Shown in pieces: positions 42,435 to 52,610 of a stretch of DNA of 64,000 nucleotides. Below the pieces are notes generated by a model. It did no database searches. It was not told where the DNA came from and worked only from the letters and a program-made list of their open reading frames with translations. Origin of the DNA: Flavobacterium aquidurense. GTDB taxonomy: Bacteria; Bacteroidota; Bacteroidia; Flavobacteriales; Flavobacteriaceae. Numbering within the stretch: the first letter of the stretch is position 1; each line of letters starts with the position of its first letter. The stretch is from NCBI RefSeq assembly GCF_001404985.1, contig NZ_JRLF01000006.1, forward strand, positions 545,297 through 609,296, in the 5' to 3' direction. Position numbers and translations under genes: made by a program.

Positions 42435-45035
42435 ATGAGAGAAAAGGCAATGTTGAGAAGTCTGAAAAATATCGCTTTATTGATATTGGTACTGAATACG
42501 AGTACTGTGATTTCTCAAAAAAAGAACAAAAAGAATAAAGAAGACAAAACAGAACAAGTTAAGGATTCAATAAAAAATTCGAAAGGACAAAAATACGACG
42601 ATCTTATAAAAAAAGGAACATTCAAAAAAGGATTGTTCAATACCATTCAGGTAAAAACAGATCTGTATCTGGAAATCAATGATTCGCTTTTTCAGAGAGA
42701 ATTTCTGGTTGTCAATAAAATTTCAAACGTTCCGTTGCCGGTTAATGATGCGGGATTAAATAAAGGAATGAATTATGAGAATAAGATCATCACCTTTCAT
42801 AAAGATCTTGTTGCTAAAAAAGTGTGGGTAAAATCATCTGTACCAAAGGTTTCATCGCCAATTGGCGATGCTATTACTGCATCAGTAAACAATAACTTCT
42901 CTGAATCTATTATTGAAGTTTTTGATATCGAAACCAAAAATAATGATTCGACATCTGTAGTAATTAAAGCCAATAAAGTTTTTGACGGGAAACAAAAAAG
43001 CTTCAATGATGTTTTGAGCAATATTGGTTTTGGAGGATCTGTAAAATCGGAACTATCGTATATAGAAGGAGTGAAAACTTTTCCTAAAAATATTGTTGTT
43101 AAATCTCAGCTTACCACATCTGTTAGTGAGGGCGGTCCTTCCTTATCGGTTACCCTTGGGGTAACTTCTAATATTATTTTACTGGATAAAGTTCCTATGC
43201 AGGCTCGTTTTGCTGACAAACGAATTGGATATTTCTCAGAAAAACATTGGTATTTCAGCGACAGCCAACATGCAATGTTAGAAAAAGAACTTATCACCCG
43301 CTGGAGATTAGAGCCGAAAAAAGAAGATATAGAAAAATACAAAAGAGGCGAATTGGTAGAGCCTAAAAAACCTATTGTTTATTATATCGACCCATCGACA
43401 CCCAAACAATGGCGCTCTTATATTATTGAAGGTGTTCGCGACTGGCAGGCTTCCTTTGAAAAAGCAGGATTTAAAAATGCAGTTATTGCAAAAGAACCTA
43501 CTGAAGAAGATACAGATTTTGATATTGATGATGTTCGTTACTCGGTCATTACCTATGTGGCTTCACAAAAATCGAATGCCATGGGACCTGCGGTTGTAGA
43601 CCCAAGAAGTGGTGAAATTATTGAGTCTGATATTATCTGGTGGCATAATGTAATGACGTCATTACAAAGCTGGATGCGTATTCAGACCGGAGCAATTGAC
43701 CCAAAAGCGAGAGGAAACAAATTTAGTGATGAACATATGGGAGAAGCAATTCGGTTTGTTTCGTCGCATGAGGTTGGACACACTTTTGGTCTGAAACACA
43801 ACATGGGCGCTTCGTTTGCTTATCCGGTAGAATCATTAAGATCACCTGCTTTTACAGCAAAAATGGGCGGAACTGCTCCATCAATCATGGATTATGCGCG
43901 TTACAATTATATTGCACAGCCTGAAGACAATGTAGAAGCAATTACCCCAAAAATTGGCGAATATGATAAATATGCTATCGAATGGGGTTACAGATGGTAT
44001 GCAGATCAAACCGAAGAGCATAATGCATTGAATGCACTAATTGCAAAACACCAAAATGATCCCATTTATTTTTATGGAGAGCAACAAGATGGTGACAGCA
44101 CGATAGATCCGCGCTCACAATCTGAAGATTTGGGTGATGATGCCATGAAAGCCAGCGAATACGGACTTAAAAATTTAAAAAGAGTTGTTGGTAAAATCCT
44201 GGAATGGACGTATGATAAAGACGAATCTTATTACCAAACCGGTAAACTTTATATTGGTGCAATTGGGCAATGGAATCTTTACAATTACCATGTTTTAAGC
44301 AATGTAGGCGGTATTTACCTCAACAACACTGTTCACGGTGATAACAAACAAAGTTATGTTGCGGTTCCGGCTGCAATCCAGAAAAGAGCGGTTTCGTACT
44401 TATTAAGCAATAGTATTAAACTTCCGGAATGGCTGTTTTTTAATCCAATTCTGGATAAGACCAATCCGTTAAAAGATTCTCCTCTTGGGCCTTACGAATA
44501 TACACCATATACGCTTGCGAGAGAATTACAATACGGGGTTTTATATAGTTTATTGAGTGATGACCGCTTGCTGAGAATTACTGAAAATGAATTGTTTCAG
44601 CGCAACGAAGCGAAGGAAAATGTGTATACGGTAACACAGCTTTTCAAAACAATTCACCAAAGCATTTTTGCTCCTACAATCCAGAACAAATCACTTACGA
44701 TTATGGAACGTATGACTCAGAAAAACTATGTCGATGTATTGATTGTTTCTACCAATAAACTTTTTGAAAAAACAGATGTTAAAAAAAGTATTCAGTTAGA
44801 AGAAACTTTAAGTATGCCTCATTTATGTGATTATCTCGAAGAATCTAAAATGGCGCGCAACATCAATCAGTCTTCCCTAAAAAGAGTTTCTGAAGTTACT
44901 TCTGATAAAAAAGGAGAATTGAATCAGATTTTACAATTATTGAAGACGAAAAGAAATATTGGAAATCAGGAAACCAAAAATCATTATTTCGATTTGATCC
45001 AGCGTATCGAAAAAGCCTTAAACAACACATTATAA
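42435..45035 (+). CDS. Exported zinc-dependent metalloprotease (metzincin type, DUF5117/DUF4953)
   Basis: 866 residues with a signal peptide (~8-27, ending ISQ). A DUF5117-like N-terminal region (~95-290) is followed by the DUF4953 catalytic part with HEVGHTFGLKH (H445, E446, H449, H455), the long metzincin zinc signature, and the Met-turn SIMDYARYNYI. It should cleave proteins or peptides in the periplasm or at the surface. It lies 25 bases before susC, a gene order that suggests coupled protein breakdown and peptide uptake. ATG at 42435 or at 42450 could start it. Confidence 0.88.
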   Translation: MREKAMLRSLKNIALLILVLNTSTVISQKKNKKNKEDKTEQVKDSIKNSKGQKYDDLIKKGTFKKGLFNTIQVKTDLYLEINDSLFQREFLVVNKISNVPLPVNDAGLNKGMNYENKIITFHKDLVAKKVWVKSSVPKVSSPIGDAITASVNNNFSESIIEVFDIETKNNDSTSVVIKANKVFDGKQKSFNDVLSNIGFGGSVKSELSYIEGVKTFPKNIVVKSQLTTSVSEGGPSLSVTLGVTSNIILLDKVPMQARFADKRIGYFSEKHWYFSDSQHAMLEKELITRWRLEPKKEDIEKYKRGELVEPKKPIVYYIDPSTPKQWRSYIIEGVRDWQASFEKAGFKNAVIAKEPTEEDTDFDIDDVRYSVITYVASQKSNAMGPAVVDPRSGEIIESDIIWWHNVMTSLQSWMRIQTGAIDPKARGNKFSDEHMGEAIRFVSSHEVGHTFGLKHNMGASFAYPVESLRSPAFTAKMGGTAPSIMDYARYNYIAQPEDNVEAITPKIGEYDKYAIEWGYRWYADQTEEHNALNALIAKHQNDPIYFYGEQQDGDSTIDPRSQSEDLGDDAMKASEYGLKNLKRVVGKILEWTYDKDESYYQTGKLYIGAIGQWNLYNYHVLSNVGGIYLNNTVHGDNKQSYVAVPAAIQKRAVSYLLSNSIKLPEWLFFNPILDKTNPLKDSPLGPYEYTPYTLARELQYGVLYSLLSDDRLLRITENELFQRNEAKENVYTVTQLFKTIHQSIFAPTIQNKSLTIMERMTQKNYVDVLIVSTNKLFEKTDVKKSIQLEETLSMPHLCDYLEESKMARNINQSSLKRVSEVTSDKKGELNQILQLLKTKRNIGNQETKNHYFDLIQRIEKALNNTL

Positions 45036-45060
45036 TTAACACAAATCCAAAAACAACCCA

Positions 45061-48000
45061 ATGAAGAATTTATTTTACATGCTGAGTTTCCTTCTTACCC
45101 TGTCCGGGTATGCGCAGGAAAGGACTATTAAAGGAAAAGTACTCGATGCCAAAGACGGACTGCCAATCCCGGGAGTTACCGTTTTTCTTGAGAACTCTTC
45201 TGTATCAAACAACACACAACAAAAAGGAGTTATTCAAAGTGCGAGCCTGGGAACCGTAACCGATTTTGATGGCGCATTTGAATTTAAAATAAACAGTAAT
45301 GTCAAAAGTCTACGTGTAACTTATATGGGTTACCTGCCTTATACAATTGATATTACGGCACAAAACAATTATACTATTTCTTTAAAATCTGACGTAAGCG
45401 AATTAAAAGAAATTGTAGTAACCGGTTACCAAAAGATCGAAAAAAGAAAACTGACATCAGCTGTTGCACAAGTTGAAATGGCAGATATTAAACAAGCAGG
45501 TGTTGCGAGTTTAGATCAAATGTTAATTGGTCAGGTTGCGGGTGTTGCCGTAACACAGCAAACAGGAGCTCCGGGAACAATATCAAAAATCAGAATTCGT
45601 GGTACTGCATCTCTTAATGGTGCTCAGGATCCGTTATGGGTTCTTGATGGTTTGCCTCTTGAAGGAAATGATGTTCCTCAAAACTACGACAAAGACAATA
45701 TTGATGTATTAAGTAATTTTTCTATCGCGGGCTTAAATCCTGAGGATATCAAAGATATTACCATATTAAAAGATGCTGCTGCCACTGCAATTTATGGAGC
45801 AAGAGCTGCAAACGGAGTTATTGTGGTAACTACTAAAAAAGGAAGAAAAGGAAGCATGAAAGTAGATTTTAATGTGAATACTTTCGTGACCCAAAAACCT
45901 GATTTTTCTAAATTAAACCTTTTAAATTCTTCTCAAAAAGTAGATTTTGAACTTTCGCTGGCTTCAAGAGAAGATTTGACTTACAGAGACACAAACGGAG
46001 AAATTTCCCGTATTCTTAATCAGGCTAATGAATTAGGAGCCTATAGAACGGGAGGTTTTTCGTCTCTAAGTCCAGCAACACAAAATTCGATCAATACTTT
46101 GAGAAACAACAATACCAATTGGGGTGATTTATTGTACCAAAGTGCAATCAATAAACAATATTCATTAAGCTTATCCGGTGGTGGAGAAAGATCTGATTAC
46201 TATTTCTCTTTAGGTGCATATGATGAAGAAGGTGCTACTATTGGGACTGGTTTTAAAAGATATAACCTGACTTTGAAAAACAATTATGATGTAACAAATA
46301 AATTACGTGTAGGTGTTGGAATATTTGGTACGCAAAGCAAAAAAGAGTCTTATATTACAGATGCAGATGCTTTTACAAATCCTTCTAACTATTCCAGAAA
46401 TGTAAACCCATATTTAACGCCGCTAAATGCTGACGGAAGTTATAATTATGATAAAGATATTAGTGGATATGCCGGTAATTATGTTCCTTTTAATATTCTG
46501 GAAGAAAGGGCAAATACCAATTACGAATTAACAACAAGATCTATAAAAGCGTTGCTTGATATTGATTACAATATTACAAAAGGCTTAAAAGCGAGTACAC
46601 AAATTGGTTTGCAGTTTGATAATAACTCATCTGAAAAATATGCTGGTCAGGAAACGTACTTTACCAGAAAAGAAAGAGAAAAATCACGTGTATTTATTGA
46701 TGATGTCGATACTTATTTTCTTCCTGCAGGCGGAATTATTCAAAATTCAAACACAGACTTTTTTCAATACAACTGGAAAACTATGGTAAACTATAACACT
46801 ACTCTTGGAGGAAAACATGAGATAGAAGTTATGGCTGGTAATGAATTACGAAGAAACAATAGTACCTCTATTGCAACAAAAGGTTTTGGTTTCGACCCAA
46901 AAACACTGACTACGACCCAAATTATTTTTCCTAATGCAAATACAGCAGCAAGTGCAAACTGGAGAACGTATATGAAAAGTGAAAATGAAAATGCATTTGC
47001 TTCCTTTTTTGCAACAGCATCTTATACTTATGACCGAAAATATACTTTCTTTGGAAGTGTTCGTTATGACGGATCAGATTTATTTGGTGTAGACCCTAAA
47101 TACAAATACTTACCATTATGGGCAGTTTCAGGTTCATGGTTAGTATCTGAAGAAAATTTCTTAAAAGACAGTTCGGTTATCTCTAATTTAAGATTACGTG
47201 CTTCATACGGTTTACAAGGAAATATTGATAAAAATACTTCTCCGTATGTAGTTGGGGTAAATCAGACAACGGTTATTTTACCGGGACAAACAGAGCCTGT
47301 TATTTCTGTATCATCACCTCCTAATGATAAATTAAGATGGGAGAAAACAACGAATACCAACTTTGGGATGGATCTTGGTTTGTTCAACAATCGTGTAAAC
47401 GTTGTAACAGATGTTTATGGAAGAAAAAGCACGGACTTAATTGGTTTACAGTCGCTTCCTCTTGAAAACGGATTTGAATTTACAAATGCTAACTGGGCGC
47501 AGGTAACTAATAAAGGATATGAAATTGCTTTGTCTACACGAAACATTGATCATCCAAATTTTAAATGGAATACAACGATTAATTTCGCTCACAATAAAAG
47601 TACTGTAGACCGTATTGAGATACGATCAAACAGCTATTTGCCTTCAAGACAAGGACTCCCGGTTAATGCGGTATTTGCATTAAAAACTGCAGGAATTGAT
47701 GAAAATGGATATCCTTTATTTGTAAATAAAAAAGGAGAAACTGTAAACTCACAAACCTTTTTTGCCCTTTACGACCCATATGCAGATTTATTTCCGGGAG
47801 TACTTTCTACAACAAAACTTACAGATGCTGACACAAGAGATTTGTTTACATATGCAGGAGATTTAGATCCTAAATTTACCGGAGGTTTTACCAACACATT
47901 CAAAGTTCATAATTTTGATCTTACAATTGCTACTACGTTCAACATCAAGCAAACTGTGGTCGAAAAACCAACTTTTAATGGTACAATTTTAGACCGTGGT

Positions 48001-48396
48001 CAAAACTACACTACAGATGCTCTTAATGCATGGTCACCAACAAATACAAGTTCAAACATTCCGGGAATCACAAGTGAGACTTCAGGAACAGGAGATTCAT
48101 GGATGGCTTACCAATGGTATTCAGGCGGAAACCAAATTCAAATGTATAACTACCTGGATACATGGGTTCACGAAATGAGTTTTATGCGTTTAAGCAGTGT
48201 TCGTTTAGGATATTCGTTACCTAAAAAAGCAACAAATACCTTGTTTATGGATAACGTAAGATTTAGTATCGAAGGCAGAAATTTATTTGTAATCAGCTCT
48301 GATTATAAGGGTTACTTTGATCCTGAAACATACGGAAATATCTATGCACAACCAATCCCGAGATCAATTTCTTTAGGATGTAACCTAACTTTTTAA
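45061..48396 (+). CDS. SusC/RagA-family TonB-linked outer membrane transporter
   Basis: 1111 residues, the size of SusC proteins. Signal peptide (~1-18, ending GYAQ), carboxypeptidase-D-like domain (~22-105), the TonB-box-like region ELKEIVVTGYQ, plug with DQMLIGQVAGVAVTQQTGAPG and IRIRGTASLNGAQDPLWVLDG, ILKDAAATAIYGARAANGVI, and a barrel ending ISLGCNLTF. It imports large nutrients with the SusD lipoprotein encoded 11 bases downstream. The metalloprotease upstream suggests peptides and not glycans as substrate; no glycoside hydrolase is near. Confidence 0.93.
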   Translation: MKNLFYMLSFLLTLSGYAQERTIKGKVLDAKDGLPIPGVTVFLENSSVSNNTQQKGVIQSASLGTVTDFDGAFEFKINSNVKSLRVTYMGYLPYTIDITAQNNYTISLKSDVSELKEIVVTGYQKIEKRKLTSAVAQVEMADIKQAGVASLDQMLIGQVAGVAVTQQTGAPGTISKIRIRGTASLNGAQDPLWVLDGLPLEGNDVPQNYDKDNIDVLSNFSIAGLNPEDIKDITILKDAAATAIYGARAANGVIVVTTKKGRKGSMKVDFNVNTFVTQKPDFSKLNLLNSSQKVDFELSLASREDLTYRDTNGEISRILNQANELGAYRTGGFSSLSPATQNSINTLRNNNTNWGDLLYQSAINKQYSLSLSGGGERSDYYFSLGAYDEEGATIGTGFKRYNLTLKNNYDVTNKLRVGVGIFGTQSKKESYITDADAFTNPSNYSRNVNPYLTPLNADGSYNYDKDISGYAGNYVPFNILEERANTNYELTTRSIKALLDIDYNITKGLKASTQIGLQFDNNSSEKYAGQETYFTRKEREKSRVFIDDVDTYFLPAGGIIQNSNTDFFQYNWKTMVNYNTTLGGKHEIEVMAGNELRRNNSTSIATKGFGFDPKTLTTTQIIFPNANTAASANWRTYMKSENENAFASFFATASYTYDRKYTFFGSVRYDGSDLFGVDPKYKYLPLWAVSGSWLVSEENFLKDSSVISNLRLRASYGLQGNIDKNTSPYVVGVNQTTVILPGQTEPVISVSSPPNDKLRWEKTTNTNFGMDLGLFNNRVNVVTDVYGRKSTDLIGLQSLPLENGFEFTNANWAQVTNKGYEIALSTRNIDHPNFKWNTTINFAHNKSTVDRIEIRSNSYLPSRQGLPVNAVFALKTAGIDENGYPLFVNKKGETVNSQTFFALYDPYADLFPGVLSTTKLTDADTRDLFTYAGDLDPKFTGGFTNTFKVHNFDLTIATTFNIKQTVVEKPTFNGTILDRGQNYTTDALNAWSPTNTSSNIPGITSETSGTGDSWMAYQWYSGGNQIQMYNYLDTWVHEMSFMRLSSVRLGYSLPKKATNTLFMDNVRFSIEGRNLFVISSDYKGYFDPETYGNIYAQPIPRSISLGCNLTF

Positions 48397-48407
48397 ACTG
48401 ATTTAAA

Positions 48408-49727
48408 ATGAAAAATATATTAAAATACGTATTCTTTGCCAGTGTAGCCATCACTGCCGTAAGCTGTGATCATTATCTTGATGTTCAGCCCGTAGGTAAA
48501 GTAATTCCGGAAACCTTAACAGATTACAGAGCAGTATTAACAAAAGGATATTCTGCTTATCAGAGTCATAAATCATTATCTGCTTTAAGAGCCGATGAAT
48601 TATTTTTGAATGAAGACAATGATAATTCTGTTTTCTATAAAGATATTTTTATCTGGAAAGATGCCAATCCTGATAAGCTTACAAACGTTTTTCCGTATGC
48701 GGGATTATACAACAGGATTTTTTATACGAATGTAATCATCAATGAAGCAAGTCAAAAATTAGCTCCTTCTGCAGAGAAAGATCAATTAATTGGAGAAGCT
48801 TATGCCTTAAGGGCCTTAACTTATTTTGACTTGATTAACTTGTTCGGGAAACCTTATAATGCTGCAACAGCTGCAACAGACAAAGGTGTTCCTCTAGCTT
48901 TAAAAATTGATTTAGAACAGGCTTATGTTCCGGAAAGTGTCGCTGTAATTTATGATCAGATTGTTTCTGATAATGAGCAAGCTATAAAATTGCTAAACTT
49001 AGACACTCAGGCAGCCGGTATGAATTACCGTTTCTCGAAAGTTGCCTTATATACTATGGAATCTCGTGTTTTCCTGTACAAAAAAGAATGGGCTAAAGCA
49101 ATTGAAGCAGCTGAGAAAGCAATGACTTACAAGAATACTTTAACCAACCTGAACACAACAGCGGTTTTACCAAACTTATATAATGGCGCAGAATCAATAT
49201 TAGCACTTGAAGATACCTTTATCAATCTTCTAAAAGGGACTTCATATGTATCACCGGCATTAATTGGTGCCTACGATAAAACAAACGATTTACGTTTTGC
49301 ATTGTATTTTCAGGCAAGCGGAAGCAGGTTCAGATTTAAAAAAGGTGGCGATATCAATCAGAAATGTACGTTTAGAACCTCTGAATTATACCTGACAAAA
49401 GCAGAAGCATCAGCCCGGTTAAGTGATCTTGCAACGGCAAGAACAACCGTATTGGCTTTTATCAAGAACAGATATAAAGCTGTAGCTTTTAATCAATTAA
49501 GCACATCGATTGCTGCTATGACACAAACACAAATTCTTGATTTTATAGCTCAGGAAAGACAACGTGAGTTTGTTATCGAAGGTCATCGTTGGTTTGATTT
49601 AAGAAGAAACAATCAAAAACAAATCATTCATACCTTCAAAGGTGAAGATTACACCCTGATAGAAAATGATCCGCGTTATACGCTGCCATTTCCCCAAGAG
49701 GCACGTTTAAACAACCCTGAATTGTAA
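48408..49727 (+). CDS. SusD/RagB-family nutrient-binding lipoprotein
   Basis: 439 residues. Lipobox AVSC with Cys20 (the sequence then reads DHYLDVQPVGKVIPETL, the family's N-terminal signature). The TPR-like core includes IGEAYALRALTYFDLINLFGKPY and, near the end, QERQREFVIEGHRWFDLRRNNQK, both diagnostic for SusD. It should cap the SusC pore at the cell surface and bind the substrate. A terminator after the gene separates it from the LytTR regulator. Confidence 0.93.
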   Translation: MKNILKYVFFASVAITAVSCDHYLDVQPVGKVIPETLTDYRAVLTKGYSAYQSHKSLSALRADELFLNEDNDNSVFYKDIFIWKDANPDKLTNVFPYAGLYNRIFYTNVIINEASQKLAPSAEKDQLIGEAYALRALTYFDLINLFGKPYNAATAATDKGVPLALKIDLEQAYVPESVAVIYDQIVSDNEQAIKLLNLDTQAAGMNYRFSKVALYTMESRVFLYKKEWAKAIEAAEKAMTYKNTLTNLNTTAVLPNLYNGAESILALEDTFINLLKGTSYVSPALIGAYDKTNDLRFALYFQASGSRFRFKKGGDINQKCTFRTSELYLTKAEASARLSDLATARTTVLAFIKNRYKAVAFNQLSTSIAAMTQTQILDFIAQERQREFVIEGHRWFDLRRNNQKQIIHTFKGEDYTLIENDPRYTLPFPQEARLNNPEL

Positions 49728-49734
49728 TTGAATC

Positions 49735-49763
49735 AGCTCCGTTTTTTAACGGAGCTTTTTTTT
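49735..49763 (+). terminator. Terminator after susD
   Basis: AGCTCCGTT (49735-49743), loop TTTT, AACGGAGCT (49748-49756), then seven more T. Confidence 0.9.
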
Positions 49764-49786
49764 AACTTTACTGAAAATTAAATATA

Positions 49787-50545
49787 ATGAAAATAGTTAT
49801 TATTGAAGACGAACATCTGGCTTCAAGCTATCTCAAATCAATATTAGAACAACAAAACATAATCTCCATAAGTAAAATAACAGTACTGAAATCCGTAAAA
49901 GATTCCGTTGCTTTTTTTACGAAAAACAGTGTTGATCTTGCCTTTATGGATATTCATTTAGGAGACGGTAAAAGTCTGGATATTTTTGAGCAGGCAACCA
50001 TTTCATGTCCCGTTATTTTTATTACAGCCTATGATTCATATGCCGTAAAAGTCTTCAGGCATTTTACAATAGATTATCTTCTAAAACCTTATGAAGAAGA
50101 AGAATTATTAGAAGCTTTAAAGAAATATAAAAACATCAAAGAAACTTTTAATACAAATTTAATTGTTGAATCTCTGGTCGAAATCGAAAATCAAAGCACT
50201 ATTCAGCATCATTTTTTGGTAAATCACAGAGATAAACTCATTTCTATAAATGACACTTCTATCACTTATTTTTTTGCCACAGGAAAGCATATGTACATTT
50301 ACACCAATTCCGGAAGTAATTATTTATACAACAGCAATCTAAAAGATTTAGTTAATAAACTGAGCCCAACACTTTTCTTTAAAATAAACCGAAAATATAT
50401 CATCAACCGTCATCACATTCAGGAGATTATCAAGCATTCGAGCCAGAAAATCGAAATCCTTCTAAATGTTGCCGTTCCTGATTCGGAACCCATTATTTTA
50501 AGCAAAAAGGAAATTAATAATTTCAAGAATTGGCTGGATTCTTAA
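49787..50545 (+). CDS. LytTR-family response regulator
   Basis: 252 residues. Receiver domain (~1-120): IIEDEH acidic pocket (E7, D8), phospho-acceptor D55 in LAFMDIHLG, T80 in FITAYDS and K100 in DYLLKPY. LytTR DNA-binding domain (~148-250): FFATGKHMYIYT, then FFKINRKYIINRHHIQEI. It is the likely partner of the LytS-type kinase at 40767 and would control the protease/SusCD genes lying between them. Terminator and spacing suggest it can be transcribed with low-level readthrough from susD. Confidence 0.9.
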   Translation: MKIVIIEDEHLASSYLKSILEQQNIISISKITVLKSVKDSVAFFTKNSVDLAFMDIHLGDGKSLDIFEQATISCPVIFITAYDSYAVKVFRHFTIDYLLKPYEEEELLEALKKYKNIKETFNTNLIVESLVEIENQSTIQHHFLVNHRDKLISINDTSITYFFATGKHMYIYTNSGSNYLYNSNLKDLVNKLSPTLFFKINRKYIINRHHIQEIIKHSSQKIEILLNVAVPDSEPIILSKKEINNFKNWLDS

Positions 50546-50600
50546 GATTTTGTGTTTGATATATTTCAATACACAAAAATATCGTTATGCAATATATGTC

Positions 50601-50854
50601 GCTCCGCTGGAGCTTTAACAACAATTGGATTCTTATTTGCTATAAATATAATGCTTCTCTGGAGCTTTCTTTTTTTAGGTATGCTAAAAAAGTCCCAGCG
50701 GGATGTAATATTTATAGATAATTTAATATCCATATTTCAATAAGCCCCAGCGGGGTGAAATATTTATTAGCTATTCTTCTTTTTTTATTCTTTTCTCTCG
50801 CAGATTTAGTAGATTTTTTTTAATCCTTCTAATCCTTTACCCGATAGCTATCGG
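50601..50854. repeat. Cluster of extragenic repeats in the 389-base gap after the LytTR gene
   Basis: From left to right: GCTCCGCTGGAGC (50601-50613) and GCTTCTCTGGAGC (50653-50665), small inverted repeats; GTCCCAGCGGGA followed by TGTAATATTTATAGA (from 50692); GCCCCAGCGGGGTGAAATAT (from 50744); CGCAGATTTAGTAGATT (near 50800); and the perfect palindrome CCGATAGCTATCGG (50841-50854). The second group matches 10438-10560 and the third matches 6359-6684. No gene is supported here. Confidence 0.8.
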
Positions 50855-50934
50855 AGGTGGTATTATTTTTTTGCAACTCTAATCAAAAATTGTTGATATT
50901 TGTAAAAGCACTTCTCTCCTACTTTCAAAAACAA

Positions 50935-51579
50935 ATGAAAAAAATAATCCTAATTTCCGTTATTACATTAATCGTTTTTTATATCATCAAAGAAAAGGTT
51001 TATAAACCTTATATGTGGAAAAAAGCAATCCATACAAAAGAACATCAACTACAAGTAGGGAGTTTTATTTTTAGCAAAGAAACAGGCATTAACGGAAGCC
51101 AGAGTTACCAAAAATATTATTTTGTATTCAAGGTTATCGAAATCAATGGCGATTATGTCCGACTGTCCGTAATCAGGCAATTGTCTCAAAAAGATAATCT
51201 GAAAGAATCTGATTTTTCTACCACTTCGGATCAATACAAAAGTTTAAAGCAGAATATTAAAAATCTGACTATTACTCCTATTTTATTCGAAGATTTATAC
51301 AAAGGTGATGGTCCGAGATTCACTTTAAATGATTATTTACTGAATAAATATCCTCTTTTAAAACAATCCACCTATTATTACGAAGATATTCCTGAAGAGT
51401 CCAAAAACAAGCCAATACCGGAAAATCCAAATGATTTAGAAATGTATTTTAGTATGGTTTATTCTAAAAAAGAAATTATTGAAAAAGGACAACTTGTGCC
51501 CTGGACCATGACCAATAGTTTTAATAATAAACCTTTATTGTCTAACTACTCTAAAAATATAGATTTAATTCTAAATTAA
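50935..51579 (+). CDS. Membrane-anchored protein of unknown function
   Basis: 214 residues from the ATG at 50935 (MKKIILISVITLIVFYIIKE); the frame opens earlier, but upstream lies a repeat. One N-terminal helix (~3-19) anchors it, with the remainder (~25-214) outside or soluble. That part alternates beta strands and helices (GSQSYQKYYFVFKVIEINGDYVRLSV) and has no recognised motif. There is no signal of a partner. A near-consensus -7 box, GATATTTG, lies 38 bases upstream. It stands alone between a repeat cluster and the AhpD-like gene. Confidence 0.6.
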   Translation: MKKIILISVITLIVFYIIKEKVYKPYMWKKAIHTKEHQLQVGSFIFSKETGINGSQSYQKYYFVFKVIEINGDYVRLSVIRQLSQKDNLKESDFSTTSDQYKSLKQNIKNLTITPILFEDLYKGDGPRFTLNDYLLNKYPLLKQSTYYYEDIPEESKNKPIPENPNDLEMYFSMVYSKKEIIEKGQLVPWTMTNSFNNKPLLSNYSKNIDLILN

Positions 51580-51708
51580 ATCTCACAAAAACCCAGTAAT
51601 ATCAAGGGTTTTAAAAATACTTTAAAAAATTTAATATTTTTTTTCAAAAATTTGTCCAATCTCGAAAGTTCAGTTGTCATTAGGGTATAACATTAAAAAT
51701 TATACATT

Positions 51709-52161
51709 ATGGAAACTAGAATCAATGCATTCGAAAAAGGTCAAAAAGCGTTAAGCACTTTATTTGCAATCACCGGTTATATCAAAAAATCAGGACTTGA
51801 AAAATCATTACTGGATTTAGTCGATTTTAGAGTATCACAAATCAACAGTTGTGCATATTGCTTAGACATGCACTCAAAAGAAGCTTTGGCAACCGGTGAA
51901 ACTCCGCAGCGTTTATTTGGTTTAAGTGCCTGGAGAGAAACCCCTTATTACACTCAAAGAGAGAGAGCAGCTCTTGCCTGGGCTGAAGCCGTTACCGCTT
52001 GCGAGGTTCATGATGAAGTTTATGCCATTGCAAAAACCGAATTCTCTGATGAAGAATTAATCGATCTTACGCTTGTAATTACAACCATCAACACGTGGAA
52101 TCGCTTTAATCTTGCTTTTCCTAATACTCCGGGAACTTACCGAGTAGGACAATTTGGATAA
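51709..52161 (+). CDS. Carboxymuconolactone decarboxylase-family (AhpD-like) protein
   Basis: 150 residues, all helical, with the AhpD-type redox motif SCAYCLDMHSKEA (Cys-x-x-Cys followed by His) near residues 47-59. Family members act as alkylhydroperoxidases or thiol-disulphide enzymes. ERAALAWAEAVTA and NTWNRFNLAF fit the family core. It is the first gene before a DGPF protein and an ECF sigma factor; this combination often forms a regulated group, though a hairpin separates the first two genes. Confidence 0.88.
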   Translation: METRINAFEKGQKALSTLFAITGYIKKSGLEKSLLDLVDFRVSQINSCAYCLDMHSKEALATGETPQRLFGLSAWRETPYYTQRERAALAWAEAVTACEVHDEVYAIAKTEFSDEELIDLTLVITTINTWNRFNLAFPNTPGTYRVGQFG

Positions 52162-52174
52162 ATAATTCAGGCTG

Positions 52175-52220
52175 TTTTTTATCTGAGGTAAAACACTAAA
52201 TTTATATCTCAGATAAAAAA
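52175..52220. terminator. 13-bp inverted repeat between the AhpD-like and DGPF genes
   Basis: TTTTTTATCTGAG (52175-52187) pairs with CTCAGATAAAAAA (52208-52220), loop of 20. There is no T run after the second arm on +, so termination is uncertain and an operator or RNA-stability role is possible. Confidence 0.45.
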
Positions 52221-52271
52221 TGGCTTTTTGTTGGAATAAACAGCAATCAATAACTTTTAAGAGATAAAATA

Positions 52272-52610
52272 ATGAACGAATTTATATTAATTTTCAGAAG
52301 AGATTTTACAACCAAAGAAAATCAACCTTCACCTGAAGAATTGCAGCAGCATTTAAAGCAATGGCAAAACTGGTTTGGAAGTCTGGCTGCACAAGACAAA
52401 CTCGCAAGACCTTTGCAGCGCTGGGATGGACAGGGAAAACTGGTCAGCAAAGCCAAAGGAGTTACAGACGGTCCTTTTGTAGAAATAAAAGAATCTATTG
52501 GCGGATTAATAATCATAAAAGCCAAGGATTACGACGAAGCAGCCGAAATTGCACAAGGATGTCCGGTCTTGAATTTAGGCGGAAATGTAGAGATACGCCA
52601 GGCATTGTAG
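52272..52610 (+). CDS. DGPF-domain (YCII-related) protein
   Basis: 112 residues with the YCII-related fold. The signature GVTDGPFVEIKESIGGLIII (63-82) gives the family its name, and the rest (ARPLQRWDGQGKLVSKAKG) fits too. These small proteins are regularly encoded beside ECF42-type sigma factors, as here, where the sigma gene starts 262 bases downstream. Known work links them to the target promoters of such sigma factors. The biochemical role is not settled. Confidence 0.88.
   Translation: MNEFILIFRRDFTTKENQPSPEELQQHLKQWQNWFGSLAAQDKLARPLQRWDGQGKLVSKAKGVTDGPFVEIKESIGGLIIIKAKDYDEAAEIAQGCPVLNLGGNVEIRQAL

Noticed and set aside
50552..50743. 63-codon frame after the LytTR gene
   Set aside because: It is made up of extragenic repeat units (GCTCCGCTGGAGC, GTCCCAGCGGGA), so it is not a gene.
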